Assembly: GCA_963785245.1 (NCBI GenBank)
Contig: CAWAUO010000011.1
Span: forward strand, 186,001 to 250,000
Direction: 5' to 3'
DNA from: JAHEEL01 sp963785245
Lineage (GTDB): Bacteria > Actinomycetota > Acidimicrobiia > Spongiisociales > UBA5794
DNA: 64,000 nt
Shown here piece after piece: positions 34,218 through 44,200 of this stretch. The notes under the pieces are model-generated. The model had not been told where the DNA came from. It searched no databases and saw only the letters and a program-made list of their open reading frames with translations. The stretch's first letter is position 1. Every line of letters begins with the position of its first letter. The translations under genes and the position numbers were made by a program.

Positions 34218-37200
34218 TCAGTCGGGTTGCGATCCTCGCGCCTCTTTGGCGGTGCGCGCCACGAAGTACTTCGCCTGCGGATGATGGGCGATGAGCGCCG
34301 ACGTGGTCTGCTCCGGCTGATACTGGTAACCGGTCTGCTCCCCCACCGTGACACCGATCCGGTCGGCATCGAGGAGGTGAGCGACCCGCTCATTGTCCTC
34401 GAGGTCGGGACAGGCGGGGTAGCCCCACGAGTAGCGGCCGCCGCGGTACTTCTGGCGGAACAGGCCCGAGATCGTTGGTCCGTCCTCGTCGCCGAAGCCC
34501 CACTCCTCGCGAATCCTCCGATGCCAGAGTTCCGCGAGCGCCTCGGCCATCTCGACGCCGAGGCCATGAAGGATCAAGTAGTCCTGGTATCGGTCGGCCT
34601 CGAACAGCGCCTCAGTCCGCCGTGACACCTCGCTCCCCATCGTCACGATGTGGAACGCCGCATAGTCGCACTTGCCGCTCGCGACCGGCTGGAAAAAGTC
34701 GGCGATGCATAACCACGGTTCGGTCCGCTGCCGGGGGAACGCGAACCGGGTCTGCTCCTGTGTGCGAGTCTCGTCGGTCCACACGATGAGTTCGTCTCCG
34801 TCTCCGTTCACCGGATGGAAGCCGTAGACGACCTGCGGGTGGAGCAGGTCCTCGATTCGAGCCTTCTCGAGGCGCTCCCGCAACAGCGGACGCAGGCGCT
34901 GGCGGAACGCTTCGTCGGTCTCGCCCTTCTCGGGGCGGAACTGCCACTGGTTGCGGAAGAGCGCCGTCTCGTTGATGTACTCGGCGATCTCGTCGAGTCC
35001 GACGCCTTTGACGACGCGGCTCCCCAGGAAGGGAGGCTTGAAGATCGGGCCGTCGATTGCGACGGACGGCGCCCGTGCCGGCACCGCCACATCGACCTCA
35101 GCGACGGGCGGTGTCCTCCTCGGTTCGCCGACCGCGGGGGCTGCGGCGCCAGAGACGATCTCCTGCATGGCGTCGAGTCCGGAGAACGCGTTCTTCCCGT
35201 AGTAGAGGGGACCGGGGTACCGGCTTCTGAGGTCGTGTTCCACGTACGAGCGGGTGAGGGCGGCGCCTCCCAGAAGCACCGGAGCATTCCCGAGATCCCG
35301 ACGGATCAGCTCGTCGAGGTTGTCGCGCATCACGAGCGTGCTCTTCACGAGCAGACCGCTCATCCCGATGGCATCGGCACCCGTCCGTTCGTACGCCTCG
35401 ATCAGTTCGTTGACGCCGATCTTGATGCCGAGATTGTGCACCTCGAAGCCGTTGTTCGACAGGATGATGTCGACGAGGTTCTTCCCGATGTCGTGGACGT
35501 CACCAGCGACAGTCGCCAGAACGACGGAGCCCCGAGTCGCGACTTCGCTCCGCTCCATCATGGGTTCGAGGTAGGCAACCGATGCCTTCATCGTCTCGGC
35601 AGAGCGCAGCACGAACGGCAACTGCATATCCCCCGACGCGAACAGGTCACCGACCACCTTCATGGCGCCGAGCAAGACATCGTTGACGAGACCGAGGGGT
35701 GTGTGCCCGGCGGCGATCCCCTCGTCGAGATCGGCTTCAAGATTGACGCGGTCGCCGTCGATGATCCGTTGCTCGAGACGCCGCTCGATCGACCAACCGG
35801 CCCGCTCCTCATCCGTGGTTGTGTCCTCGACGGTGTCGGCCGAAACGGCGAGCAGAACCTCGAGTGGGTCATAGTCGGCGGCTCGGCGATCGTAGATGAG
35901 GTCGAGGCAGGCCCGACGAAGTTCCTCGGGCATGTGGTGCAGCGGTTCGATCCGTCCGGCGTGCATGATTGCCGCATCCAGACCCGCCTCCAGGCATTCG
36001 TACAGAAAGACCGAGTTGAGGGCCTTGCGGGCCGCCGGGTTGAGACCGAAGGAGATATTCGAGATGCCGAGGACCGTGCTGCTGCCCGGGAACTCCGCCT
36101 TGATCTGCCGGATCGCCTCGATCGTGGCCATCGCGTCGCCCCGGAGGTCGTCGTCTCCGGTCGACAGCGGGAAGGTGAGGGCGTCGAAGATGAGATCCCC
36201 GGATTCGAGTCCGTGCTCGTCGACGGCCAGGTTGTGGATCCTGCGGGCCACCCGCAGCTTCCACTCGACATCGCGCGCTTGTCCTTCTTCATCGATCAGC
36301 AGGCACACAACGGCAGAACCGTGCTCTTTTGCCAGGCTGAGGACCCGGCCTGCACGGGAGTCGGAACCGCTTCCGTCCTCCAGGTTCAGCGAGTTGAGCA
36401 CCGATCGACCGCCGAGGCGCTCGAGACCGGCCCGCATCACGTCCGGTTCGGTCGAGTCGAGCACCAGCGGCACCGTGATCTCCGACGCGAACCGGGCCGC
36501 GATGGTCGCCATGTCATCTGTTCCGTCCCGACCGACGTAATCCACGCAGAGATCGACGAGATGAGCCGACTCGTTCACTTGGTCCTCGCCGATCGCGACG
36601 CACCGATCGATGTCGCCTGACAGCATGGCGTTTCGGAACGCCCGGGAGCCGTTGGCGTTTGTCCTCTCGCCCACGATCAGGAACGACGTGTCCTGGGCGA
36701 TTGGCGTCGCGCTGTACAACGACGAGATGGACGGAACATGAACGACGTTCCGTTCCGCCGGCTTCAGCGGCTTGCAGGTTGCGACGACCTCAGCGAGATG
36801 CTCCGGCGTGGTCCCACAGCAGCCTCCGACCGCCTGCACCCCGTACTCGACGATGAATCGGGAGAGATGCTCGGCCAGGGCGTGCGCCGTCAGGTCATAC
36901 GACACCCTGCCGTCAACGATCGACGGCAGGCCCGCGTTTGGGATCACGGAGATCGGCAGTTGGGATCGTTCGGAGAGATAGCGGATCGGTTCGTACATCT
37001 CCTCGGGGCCGGTGGCGCAGTTGAGGCCGAACACGTCGGGTTGCAGGGCTTCGAGCGATGTGAGCGCTGCCCCGATCTCGGTGCCGGGGAGCATGCGGCC
37101 AGTTGTCTCGATGGTGACCTGCACCTGGATGGGGAGATCGACGCCCGCGGTTCGCATGGCTCGCCGGGCGCCGTTGATCGCCGCCTTCGCCCCGAGCAGG

Positions 37201-37691
37201 TCATATTGCGTCTCGATGAGGATCAGGTCGATCCCCCCGTCGACGAGGCCGGCCGCCTGGATCTCATAGGCTTCGAGCAGATCGCGGTAACTGATCTGGC
37301 CGAGTGTGGCGAGTTTGGTACCGGGACCCATTGATCCGGCCACAAACCGCTGCCGTCCGTCGGCGAGGCGATACTCCTCCACGGTTCGCGAGGCGATCTG
37401 CGCAGCGGCGGCCGCCAGCTCGTAGGCACGGTTCGCAATGCCGTACTCACCGAGTGGGATAGCGAAGCCACCGAAACTGTTGGTCTCGATGGCGTCGACG
37501 CCGACGTCGAGGAACGACCGGTGAAGGCCCTCGACCACATCGGGACGCGTGATGTTGAGGACTTCGGCACAGCCTTCGAGTTCGGCGCCGCCGAAGTCGT
37601 CGCTGCTCAGGTCCATGGAGTGGAACCAGGTGCCGGCCCCGCCGTCGAACACAATGACACTGCCGGCGAGCGCGTCCAGGTAGCCGCTCAT
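34218..37691 (-). CDS. metH: Cobalamin-dependent methionine synthase
   Basis: A 1157-residue protein from ATG at 37691. Modules run in MetH order. The homocysteine-binding barrel has zinc ligands in LNCATG and GGCCGTT. The pterin domain starts LIVGERTNANGSRAFR. The cap and B12 domains have cobalamin motif DVHDIGKN plus GMSGLLVKSTL and VLLGGAALTRSYVE. The AdoMet reactivation domain carries YPACPDLEDN, a shortened RPAPGY-type region. It makes methionine from homocysteine and methyl-tetrahydrofolate. The 168-base leader holds only a short hairpin; no B12 riboswitch consensus is seen. Confidence 0.95.
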   Translation of the reverse strand: MSGYLDALAGSVIVFDGGAGTWFHSMDLSSDDFGGAELEGCAEVLNITRPDVVEGLHRSFLDVGVDAIETNSFGGFAIPLGEYGIANRAYELAAAAAQIASRTVEEYRLADGRQRFVAGSMGPGTKLATLGQISYRDLLEAYEIQAAGLVDGGIDLILIETQYDLLGAKAAINGARRAMRTAGVDLPIQVQVTIETTGRMLPGTEIGAALTSLEALQPDVFGLNCATGPEEMYEPIRYLSERSQLPISVIPNAGLPSIVDGRVSYDLTAHALAEHLSRFIVEYGVQAVGGCCGTTPEHLAEVVATCKPLKPAERNVVHVPSISSLYSATPIAQDTSFLIVGERTNANGSRAFRNAMLSGDIDRCVAIGEDQVNESAHLVDLCVDYVGRDGTDDMATIAARFASEITVPLVLDSTEPDVMRAGLERLGGRSVLNSLNLEDGSGSDSRAGRVLSLAKEHGSAVVCLLIDEEGQARDVEWKLRVARRIHNLAVDEHGLESGDLIFDALTFPLSTGDDDLRGDAMATIEAIRQIKAEFPGSSTVLGISNISFGLNPAARKALNSVFLYECLEAGLDAAIMHAGRIEPLHHMPEELRRACLDLIYDRRAADYDPLEVLLAVSADTVEDTTTDEERAGWSIERRLEQRIIDGDRVNLEADLDEGIAAGHTPLGLVNDVLLGAMKVVGDLFASGDMQLPFVLRSAETMKASVAYLEPMMERSEVATRGSVVLATVAGDVHDIGKNLVDIILSNNGFEVHNLGIKIGVNELIEAYERTGADAIGMSGLLVKSTLVMRDNLDELIRRDLGNAPVLLGGAALTRSYVEHDLRSRYPGPLYYGKNAFSGLDAMQEIVSGAAAPAVGEPRRTPPVAEVDVAVPARAPSVAIDGPIFKPPFLGSRVVKGVGLDEIAEYINETALFRNQWQFRPEKGETDEAFRQRLRPLLRERLEKARIEDLLHPQVVYGFHPVNGDGDELIVWTDETRTQEQTRFAFPRQRTEPWLCIADFFQPVASGKCDYAAFHIVTMGSEVSRRTEALFEADRYQDYLILHGLGVEMAEALAELWHRRIREEWGFGDEDGPTISGLFRQKYRGGRYSWGYPACPDLEDNERVAHLLDADRIGVTVGEQTGYQYQPEQTTSALIAHHPQAKYFVARTAKEARGSQPD

Positions 37692-37845
37692 GTGCGTCGA
37701 CCGCCGGCTCGGCAATGCAATTGTGTCGGGCTGCTGGCTCGTCCCACGAGCGTGCCTCCAAATCGGCCCGAAACGCAGTTCGAGCGCAGCGGGCGGGGTC
37801 TGACCATGTTATCGGGACACCCCGACCAGCGGCCGGTTCGTTGCC

Positions 37846-37851
37846 TAGGGT
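37846..37851 (+). promoter_or_regulatory. -10 box of DUF1905 gene
   Basis: TAGGGT, 8 bases before the ATG at 37860. Confidence 0.4.
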
Positions 37852-37859
37852 CTTGAACC

Positions 37860-38159
37860 ATGGACCAGACCTTCACCTTCTCGGGCAGACTGTGGGAGTA
37901 CGGTGGCGCCACCGCATGGGTGTTCGTGACGCTGCCCCCCGAGATATCCGACGAGATCGCCAACCTGGTTCCGAAGCAGCCCGGCTTCGGCTCGGTGAGG
38001 GTCGCCGTGCGGATCGGAGAGACCGAATGGGCGACGTCGCTCTTTCCCGACGGCACGCTGGCGTCCTACGTGCTCCCCGTCAAGCGGATGGTCCGAGATC
38101 GGGAGCGGCTCTCGGTTGGAGACACCGCCGACGTCGAGGTTCGCACCGTCGCTGATTGA
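37860..38159 (+). CDS. DUF1905-family small protein
   Basis: A 99-residue protein beginning FTFSGRLWEYGGATAWVFVTLP, then SVRVAVRIGETEWATSLFPDG and YVLPVKRMVRDRERLSVGDTADVEV. This is the complete DUF1905 beta-barrel-like domain. Function unknown; homologues are common in actinobacteria, sometimes fused to a YdeI-type domain absent here. It is divergent from metH. Confidence 0.85.
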   Translation: MDQTFTFSGRLWEYGGATAWVFVTLPPEISDEIANLVPKQPGFGSVRVAVRIGETEWATSLFPDGTLASYVLPVKRMVRDRERLSVGDTADVEVRTVAD

Positions 38160-38241
38160 TCGAGGAAACACGTCCACCGGTCGGTTGGCTGAGAACACCA
38201 CACTCCCGAGAACACATCGGATATCGCATAAGGGGCGGAAC

Positions 38242-39018
38242 ATGAGCCGGAAGATCGAGAACGCGACGAGCCTCTACATGGAGGGCATTCGCGACGGCAA
38301 CGTTCGAGAGGCGGTCACCACGTACACCGGTGATCGCTACACGCAGCATTCAACGGGAGTCCGGGACGGCGTTGAAGGCTTCGTGGAGTTCTTCGAACCG
38401 TTCGTCGCCAGGAATCCGCTTCGCGACATCCGGATCGTGCGAACCCTCGAGGACGGCCGCCATCTGTTCGTTCATGCCTACCAATCCCTCAATGACGGAG
38501 AGGCCGAGTGGGTGACACTCGACTTCTTCGACACCGACAGCGACGATCGGATCATCGAACACTGGGATGTCATCGCCCCGTACTCGGCCGAGACTCCCTC
38601 GGGACACACCTCGGTCGACGGCCCCACCGAGATCCGGGATCTCGAACAGACCGACGGCAACAAGGCCCTCGTCCGAGCGATGATCACGGACGTGCTCATG
38701 GAAGGCGGGGATCCCCACAATGTCGGCCGGTACATCTCCGCAGACCACTACGTCCAGCACAATCGGGAGGTTGCGGACGGGTTGGAGCAGTTCCGGCCGC
38801 TCGTGCTCGCCGCCGATCGATCGCTGGTGTACGACAAGATCGTCCTCCTGGTCGGTCAGGGGAACTTCGTCGCCACCCTCTGCCGGGCCCGATGGGAGGG
38901 CGCGCCGTACGCCCAGGCCGATCTCTTCCGGATCGAAGATGGACTCATCGTTGAACACTGGGACGCCGCGGAACCGATCGGACCGGAAGAGGAATGGGTG
39001 AACTCCGGTAAGTTCTGA
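38242..39018 (+). CDS. Tandem NTF2/SnoaL-like protein
   Basis: A 258-residue protein made of two homologous SnoaL-like domains. Domain 1 (about 1-120) has YTQHSTGVRDGVEGFVEF and IIEHWDVIAP. Domain 2 (about 135-258) has YVQHNREVADGLEQFRPL and IVEHWDAAEP. Each retains the QH...EHWD residues expected in the pocket. Such folds act as isomerases, cyclases or hydrolases of small polar molecules; the reaction here is unknown. AAGGGGCG precedes the ATG. Confidence 0.85.
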   Translation: MSRKIENATSLYMEGIRDGNVREAVTTYTGDRYTQHSTGVRDGVEGFVEFFEPFVARNPLRDIRIVRTLEDGRHLFVHAYQSLNDGEAEWVTLDFFDTDSDDRIIEHWDVIAPYSAETPSGHTSVDGPTEIRDLEQTDGNKALVRAMITDVLMEGGDPHNVGRYISADHYVQHNREVADGLEQFRPLVLAADRSLVYDKIVLLVGQGNFVATLCRARWEGAPYAQADLFRIEDGLIVEHWDAAEPIGPEEEWVNSGKF

Positions 39019-39061
39019 TCGCGGCAAGCCTCCCGTGGGCGTCCGACACGGTCTTCGGTCG

Positions 39062-39778
39062 TCAACGACCCGTGTCGAACGCTGTCCCCTCCGTCAGCCA
39101 GAGGTTCAGTTCGTCGCGACGGGGCTCGTGGAGGCGCCCTGACTCGACGAAGTAGGCCTGGTCCACAAAGGCGAGCGCCGCAGGGTCGTGGGTCGCCGTA
39201 ACCACGGTGGTGCCCGCCTCCGAGATGCTCTTCAGCAAGCCGAGAATCGTGGCCCCGGTGGCCGTGTCCAACTCGCCGGTCGGTTCGTCCGCCAGGACGT
39301 AGCCGGGTTCGTGGACGAGCGCGCGAGCGATAGCGACCCGTTGCTGCTCACCCCCGGACATCTCATCGGGGCGGTGTGCCGCCCGATCCTCCATCCCGAC
39401 CGCTCCGAGGGCTGCAGTGACGGACTTCCTCGCAGCCTTCCCCCGGATCCCGAGCAGCCGAAGCGCAACATCCACGTTCTCGTATGCGGAGAGCAGATTG
39501 AGCAGGCTGGCCGACTGAAACACAAAACCGAGCCTTGTTCTGCGGATCGCAGCCGCGTCGTGCTCGCTGACTCCGTCGACCCGCTCCCCGTCGATGAGCA
39601 CCTCGCCCGAGTCGGGTCGCTGGAGAAGACCCATCATGTGGACCTGCGACGTCTTGCCGGAGCCAGACGGCCCGAACAGGGCGACGAACGACCCCTGGTC
39701 CACCGTGAGATCGACGTCGACGGCACCGATCGCTCCGTTGGAGTATTTCTTCGACACGTTGCGCAGAACGAGGCTCAT
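39062..39778 (-). CDS. ABC exporter ATP-binding protein (MacB/LolD type)
   Basis: A 238-residue ATPase with Walker A FGPSGSGKTS (Gln follows where Thr/Leu is common), signature MSGGEQQRVAIARALV, Walker B YVLADEPTGELD and H-loop TATHDPAAL. It is the last gene of a three-gene unit and its ATG overlaps the stop of the preceding ATPase (ATGA). It pairs with the FtsX-like permease. Confidence 0.9.
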   Translation of the reverse strand: MSLVLRNVSKKYSNGAIGAVDVDLTVDQGSFVALFGPSGSGKTSQVHMMGLLQRPDSGEVLIDGERVDGVSEHDAAAIRRTRLGFVFQSASLLNLLSAYENVDVALRLLGIRGKAARKSVTAALGAVGMEDRAAHRPDEMSGGEQQRVAIARALVHEPGYVLADEPTGELDTATGATILGLLKSISEAGTTVVTATHDPAALAFVDQAYFVESGRLHEPRRDELNLWLTEGTAFDTGR

Positions 39779-40611
39779 TCGGACCGCTCCTCGGGTTGCA
39801 GCAGGATGCCATCGTCGATGAGCTTCACCCGCACGTGGTCGCCGATCCCCGACTCGATCAGCATGTCTCTGGGTAGCTGCACCATTCCGCGTTGGTCAAT
39901 GGCGACGAGTTCTTCCTGGCCGCGGCGGCCCTGGGTCGCGATCCGCCCGTCTGCGATCCTCACCACCCGATCGGTGCGCAGCGCGAGCGCCACGTCGTGG
40001 GTGACCACCAGCACGCTGAGGCCCCCCTGATGCGACAACCCGCGGAGGAGTCCGTAGATTTCGAGGCTGGTCTCGGTATCGAGTTCGCCGGTTGGCTCGT
40101 CCGCAAGGAGCACCTTCGGACCGAGGGAGAGCGCGACACAGAGGGCCAACCGCTGCTGCTCACCGCCGGAGAGCGTGCCGACCTTGGCATATGCCTGATT
40201 CCGGAGTCCAACGGCGTCCAGGAGCGCCAGTGCCCGCTTCTTACGCTTGCGGGACCCGACGCCGGCGAGCAGCATCGGGAGCTCGACGTTCGCCCGCGCC
40301 TTCAGATAGGGGACGAGGTTCCTGGTGAAATCCTGCCAGACGAAGCCAACATCCCTGCGGTAGTACTGCGTCAGCTCCTTCGACGATACATCGGAGAGAT
40401 CCTTCTCTGCGACGACCACGCGGCCGGCGGATGGACGCTCGAATCCGGCGAGGATCGTGAGAAGCGTCGACTTGCCGGAACCGGACGATCCGACGATCGA
40501 CACGAACTCCCCTTCGCCCATAACGAAGTCGAGTCCTTGGAGGGCAACGACTTCGAGGTTCCCCTGCTTGTGGATCTTGATGAGGTTGCTGGCCTGTATG
40601 ACGGGTGTCAT
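39775..40611 (-). CDS. ABC exporter ATP-binding protein with C-terminal AbrB-like domain
   Basis: A 278-residue protein. Residues 1-235 are a LolD/MacB-type ATPase: Walker A IVGSSGSGKSTLL, signature LSGGEQQRLALCVALS, Walker B LLADEPTGELDTE, H-loop VVTHDVALAL. Residues about 237-275 read LVAIDQRGMVQLPRDMLIES followed by GIGDHVRVKLIDDGILLQPE, which matches the swapped-hairpin SpoVT/AbrB fold usually found in transcription factors. A fused DNA-binding or dimerising tail on an exporter ATPase is unusual. ATG at 40611 overlaps the permease stop by one base. Confidence 0.88.
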   Translation of the reverse strand: MTPVIQASNLIKIHKQGNLEVVALQGLDFVMGEGEFVSIVGSSGSGKSTLLTILAGFERPSAGRVVVAEKDLSDVSSKELTQYYRRDVGFVWQDFTRNLVPYLKARANVELPMLLAGVGSRKRKKRALALLDAVGLRNQAYAKVGTLSGGEQQRLALCVALSLGPKVLLADEPTGELDTETSLEIYGLLRGLSHQGGLSVLVVTHDVALALRTDRVVRIADGRIATQGRRGQEELVAIDQRGMVQLPRDMLIESGIGDHVRVKLIDDGILLQPEERSE

Positions 40612-43600
40612 CAGCGATCCACCTCCCTCAAGACCTCGCTCATCTTCCCGGACGAGACTCGCCGGGTCGCCCACACGACCGAGAGGATCAGCATCGTGCC
40701 AACGATCCCTGAGAAGATGGCAAGACCGAGTCCGGGAATCTCGATGAGGGTCGGCGGCACGATGTCCTCGGCCGTCTCACCAAGCTGCAGGAATGGCAGC
40801 ATGACCACCACGAGGCCAATACCGCCGAGGATTCCGATCACGGCCCCGAGTCCGACGACCACGAGCTGTTCAACGGCGAACGTGGTCGCAACCCCGCGCC
40901 TGCCGAAACCAAGGGCCCGCAGCACGCCCATCTCTTTCGCCCGACGGGCAACCGCGAGCAGCACGTAGCCCGTGACGCCGGCGAGGGCGAGAACAACGGC
41001 CACGGCTGCGCCGACGAAGAGGATCGCTACGAGGCCGACCTGTACCGGACGACTGGTGAAGGAGGCTGCGACCCGAGGGATCGTGAAGAGGGCGTCCGGT
41101 TCCTCTCCGATCTGTGCCGTGATGCGACGGACGGTGACATCCACATTGTCGGTCTTCATCCAGAACTCCTGGGGCGCCTGCGCTCGCGAAACGCTTCCCG
41201 TGCGACTCCAGGTCGCCGCACCGTTGATCCAGGCGTTGACCGGGTCGAGGTCGACCACCATCGCACCCTGCCTGCGCCCGTCTGTCATGGTCGGAACGAG
41301 GTCGACGAAGCCGACGAGGGTCCCATTCATCAGGTACGAGCCGACGGAGTAGGACGAGCGCTCTCCAACGTTCAGGCTCGCAATGGCGGCGGCTTCATGG
41401 TCCAGCAGAACGTAGATATCGTCGGGAATCCGCCGCAGTTGCGGAACTGCGTTGGTAGACCGAGTCCGGGTCGGGACCGTCCACTGTGACACCTCGCCGG
41501 TGCGATACAACGGCGATGCAAGCACAACCTCCGAAGTTGGTTGCTCGATCCCTTCGGGTACGTCCGCATACCGAGCCTCCGCTGCGAGATCTGCCGGGCG
41601 GCCGGTTCTCACGACAAGATCGTTGATCGCGGTCATCTCGGAGAGATCGAGTTGGGTCGATGCGCCGTCCACCACCTCGACGATCTCGGTCATGAGAACC
41701 GAGTTCCCGTCCACCGCCAGCCCGCCGACGGCCGATCGCTCAATCCATATGGCGTGGATCGAGAGCGGCGGTTCGGGTGGCGAAGCGAAGTCGTTCTTAC
41801 CGGTGGAGAGGTCGATCGTGAGCGTCGCCCAGGCATCCGAGGTGATGTCGATGTCGGATTCCATCGTCCACAGCCGCGCCTTGGCGTCGATCACCTTGAC
41901 GTACAGGCGATAGTCGTTGTCGCTCGGCTCGAGCCTTGCCTCCTCGGCAAGGCTGATCGGCACCACGACGGCGTCGACGCGCAGTTCGGTCGCTCCCGGC
42001 GTGAGTTCGACGCCAACGTCGGGCGGTTGACCGTCGGGGCGAAGAAGCGAGAAGATCTCGTCAGGCGTCTCGGCTCCAAAATCGGAGCGCCATGTCACCA
42101 CTTCTGAGAAGGATGCCGGACGAACACCGAGTACTTCGGCGCGGCGGCCGCTCTGACGCGGAGCACCATCGGTGCGGAGAACCGGTGACCCGATCGACCC
42201 GTTCGGAGTGTCGAGGTAGCCGGCCTCGTCCACCACCACCCGCACGTCGGTCCCGGCTTCGTAGGCTGCCCGATCGACGAACGACTGCTCCACCGTCGCC
42301 GCATAGGTGAGCGCGAATGCGCCGAGACCGGTCGTCAGCCAGACAAGGAGGGCAAGACGGCCATACGGAATGGGGTTGCGGCTCAGGTGCCACCCCGGCA
42401 GGGAGAGGGACATCGACCGAGAACGCGTCATCAGCGAGCCAACGGCCTTGAGAAGCAGCGGAAACGCGCGCAGCAGGATCAGTGCGCCACTGAACAGCAA
42501 GAGAACGGGGAACACGATCGCGAGAGGATCGAGCGTGACCTCATCGCCCGTTGTGTTCACGAATCCCCGTTGGCTGAGTTGGAGCAGGATCACGAGCGAC
42601 AGGGCGATAGCGAACAGGTCCAGGTTGTAGCGCTGCCACACCGACTTGGTACCGGGTCGGGCAGCGAGCGCTCGGAGTTCGAGCACGCCACGCCGTGCGA
42701 ACGGAAGAATTGCCACACCCATGGCAAAGAAGGTGATCGCGCCGCCGGCAAGGAGCCATCCACCAACTGAGTTGACCTGGGTCACATCGAGCGGTTCTCC
42801 GCCCGTGAGATCGGAGAGCGGGGGTATTCGTCCGGTCAGTCCGACCAGGAATCGAGCGACGAATGGAGCCATCACCGCTGCAGCGGCAGCGACGAGCAGA
42901 GACTGGCCGAGGTGAATCCCCACCGTTTGCCACGTCGACGCGCCGCGACTCTTCAGCAGCGAAAGGTCCGAGCCCTCACGCTCGACCGTCAACGCCGAGG
43001 TGTAGACGAGGAAGTAGATCGCTCCACCGACGACCAGAGCGAGCATCGCCAGGATCGGCCCGCCGACGACGACCGATCGCGTCGAGAACTCATCGAGAAG
43101 GAGCGGGAGGAACGTATTGGTCGGGATTGATCCCCCGGCCTCCTTGGCGACCTGCGCCTTGAACTGATTGATTCGGCTCTCGATCTCGTCGAGATCCTCG
43201 AGCGTCACGGTCTCGATATCGAGGGGCATCCGCCAGCGTTGTGTCACGGTTGGCGCGTCGAGGCCGCGCATCGTGCGGTCCCACGGATCGCCTCCTGGTT
43301 CACCCGGGCCGGAGCCGGAGATCGGGAGCGTGCCGGTCCACGTGTCGAAGGTCGACTGATCGAGATAGAGCATCATCGCGGGGTCGTCCACACCCCAGAT
43401 CGTCGCGTCAGAATCGACCGGTACCACGATGCCGGCAACCTCGACATACTCGAAGATGCCCGGGAGGCCGCTGAACGGTCGGATGAAGAAGGTGTCGCCG
43501 ACGTCGAGACCGGTCAGTTCTGAGACTCGGTCGCCGATCGCCACCGGAAGCGGGCCGTCCTCCGGGATCGGCACGCCGAGCATCGGCGCCGGGAATTCAC

Positions 43601-44120
43601 CCGCCACCACGACCAAGCGAGCGTCGAGGTCTGGTGTGGTGAAGATCCGGACCTGTGTCGCTTCCCGGGGTGGAACTGGATACGGCGGGGGCGGCCATTC
43701 CTCAATCGGGACTTCTCCGGTGGCGGCGAGCACGTCCGTCTCTTCCTGCCAGGCGTCAGCCTGCTCGAACCAGTCACCGACCGGAATGATCGCGTACTCC
43801 CGGGTCTGAGAACGCTCTTCGATCGTTGGATACCAAGGGATCAGCCACTGTTCGTGTGCCTCGTTGACGATCGTCCGGTTCGACGTTCCAAGGGCACGGC
43901 TGTAGTCGTTCATGTTCGAGAACGCCGTCATGTCGACCTCGTCGGCGACGGCGCCCTTCATGGTGAACCGGAGATCGACGGCCTGCACCGACGACTCGTA
44001 GAGGGGGACGATCACAAGCAAGGCGACAACGAGCGTCGCTCCGAGCAGGGACCCGATCAGGATCCCCTTCTTCGCCCACACGCGGCGAGCGACGAGACCG
44101 AAATACGTCCAGATCTTCAT
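40611..44120 (-). CDS. Large FtsX-like ABC transporter permease
   Basis: A 1169-residue membrane protein. TM1 (IGSLLGATLVVALLVIVPLY) is followed by about 300 exported residues. A first FtsX block follows (about 350-480, with EREGSDLSLLKSRGASTWQTV), then further TMs to about 640. A second exported region of about 380 residues leads to a final FtsX block (about 1030-1165, with AKEMGVLRALGFGRRGVATTF). This duplicated layout resembles MacB/lipoprotein-release permeases. With the two ATPases it probably exports lipids, peptides or lipoproteins. It is the first gene of the unit. Confidence 0.9.
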   Translation of the reverse strand: MKIWTYFGLVARRVWAKKGILIGSLLGATLVVALLVIVPLYESSVQAVDLRFTMKGAVADEVDMTAFSNMNDYSRALGTSNRTIVNEAHEQWLIPWYPTIEERSQTREYAIIPVGDWFEQADAWQEETDVLAATGEVPIEEWPPPPYPVPPREATQVRIFTTPDLDARLVVVAGEFPAPMLGVPIPEDGPLPVAIGDRVSELTGLDVGDTFFIRPFSGLPGIFEYVEVAGIVVPVDSDATIWGVDDPAMMLYLDQSTFDTWTGTLPISGSGPGEPGGDPWDRTMRGLDAPTVTQRWRMPLDIETVTLEDLDEIESRINQFKAQVAKEAGGSIPTNTFLPLLLDEFSTRSVVVGGPILAMLALVVGGAIYFLVYTSALTVEREGSDLSLLKSRGASTWQTVGIHLGQSLLVAAAAAVMAPFVARFLVGLTGRIPPLSDLTGGEPLDVTQVNSVGGWLLAGGAITFFAMGVAILPFARRGVLELRALAARPGTKSVWQRYNLDLFAIALSLVILLQLSQRGFVNTTGDEVTLDPLAIVFPVLLLFSGALILLRAFPLLLKAVGSLMTRSRSMSLSLPGWHLSRNPIPYGRLALLVWLTTGLGAFALTYAATVEQSFVDRAAYEAGTDVRVVVDEAGYLDTPNGSIGSPVLRTDGAPRQSGRRAEVLGVRPASFSEVVTWRSDFGAETPDEIFSLLRPDGQPPDVGVELTPGATELRVDAVVVPISLAEEARLEPSDNDYRLYVKVIDAKARLWTMESDIDITSDAWATLTIDLSTGKNDFASPPEPPLSIHAIWIERSAVGGLAVDGNSVLMTEIVEVVDGASTQLDLSEMTAINDLVVRTGRPADLAAEARYADVPEGIEQPTSEVVLASPLYRTGEVSQWTVPTRTRSTNAVPQLRRIPDDIYVLLDHEAAAIASLNVGERSSYSVGSYLMNGTLVGFVDLVPTMTDGRRQGAMVVDLDPVNAWINGAATWSRTGSVSRAQAPQEFWMKTDNVDVTVRRITAQIGEEPDALFTIPRVAASFTSRPVQVGLVAILFVGAAVAVVLALAGVTGYVLLAVARRAKEMGVLRALGFGRRGVATTFAVEQLVVVGLGAVIGILGGIGLVVVMLPFLQLGETAEDIVPPTLIEIPGLGLAIFSGIVGTMLILSVVWATRRVSSGKMSEVLREVDR

Positions 44121-44200
44121 GTGCCGCGTCCCTTGCCTACAGACCCCCCGGCAGGCTACACGCCTCTCACGTGGGGGTATCCAAGCGCACGCCCCGGCGC

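Noticed and set aside
34815..36620. 601-residue open frame antisense to metH
   Set aside because: Shadow frame of a high-GC gene; no recognisable motif, and metH on the other strand is complete with all domains.
37692..37859. Cobalamin or SAH riboswitch upstream of metH
   Set aside because: The leader has a GCTCGT-GGG-ACGAGC hairpin but no B12-box or SAH-riboswitch consensus that I could recognise.
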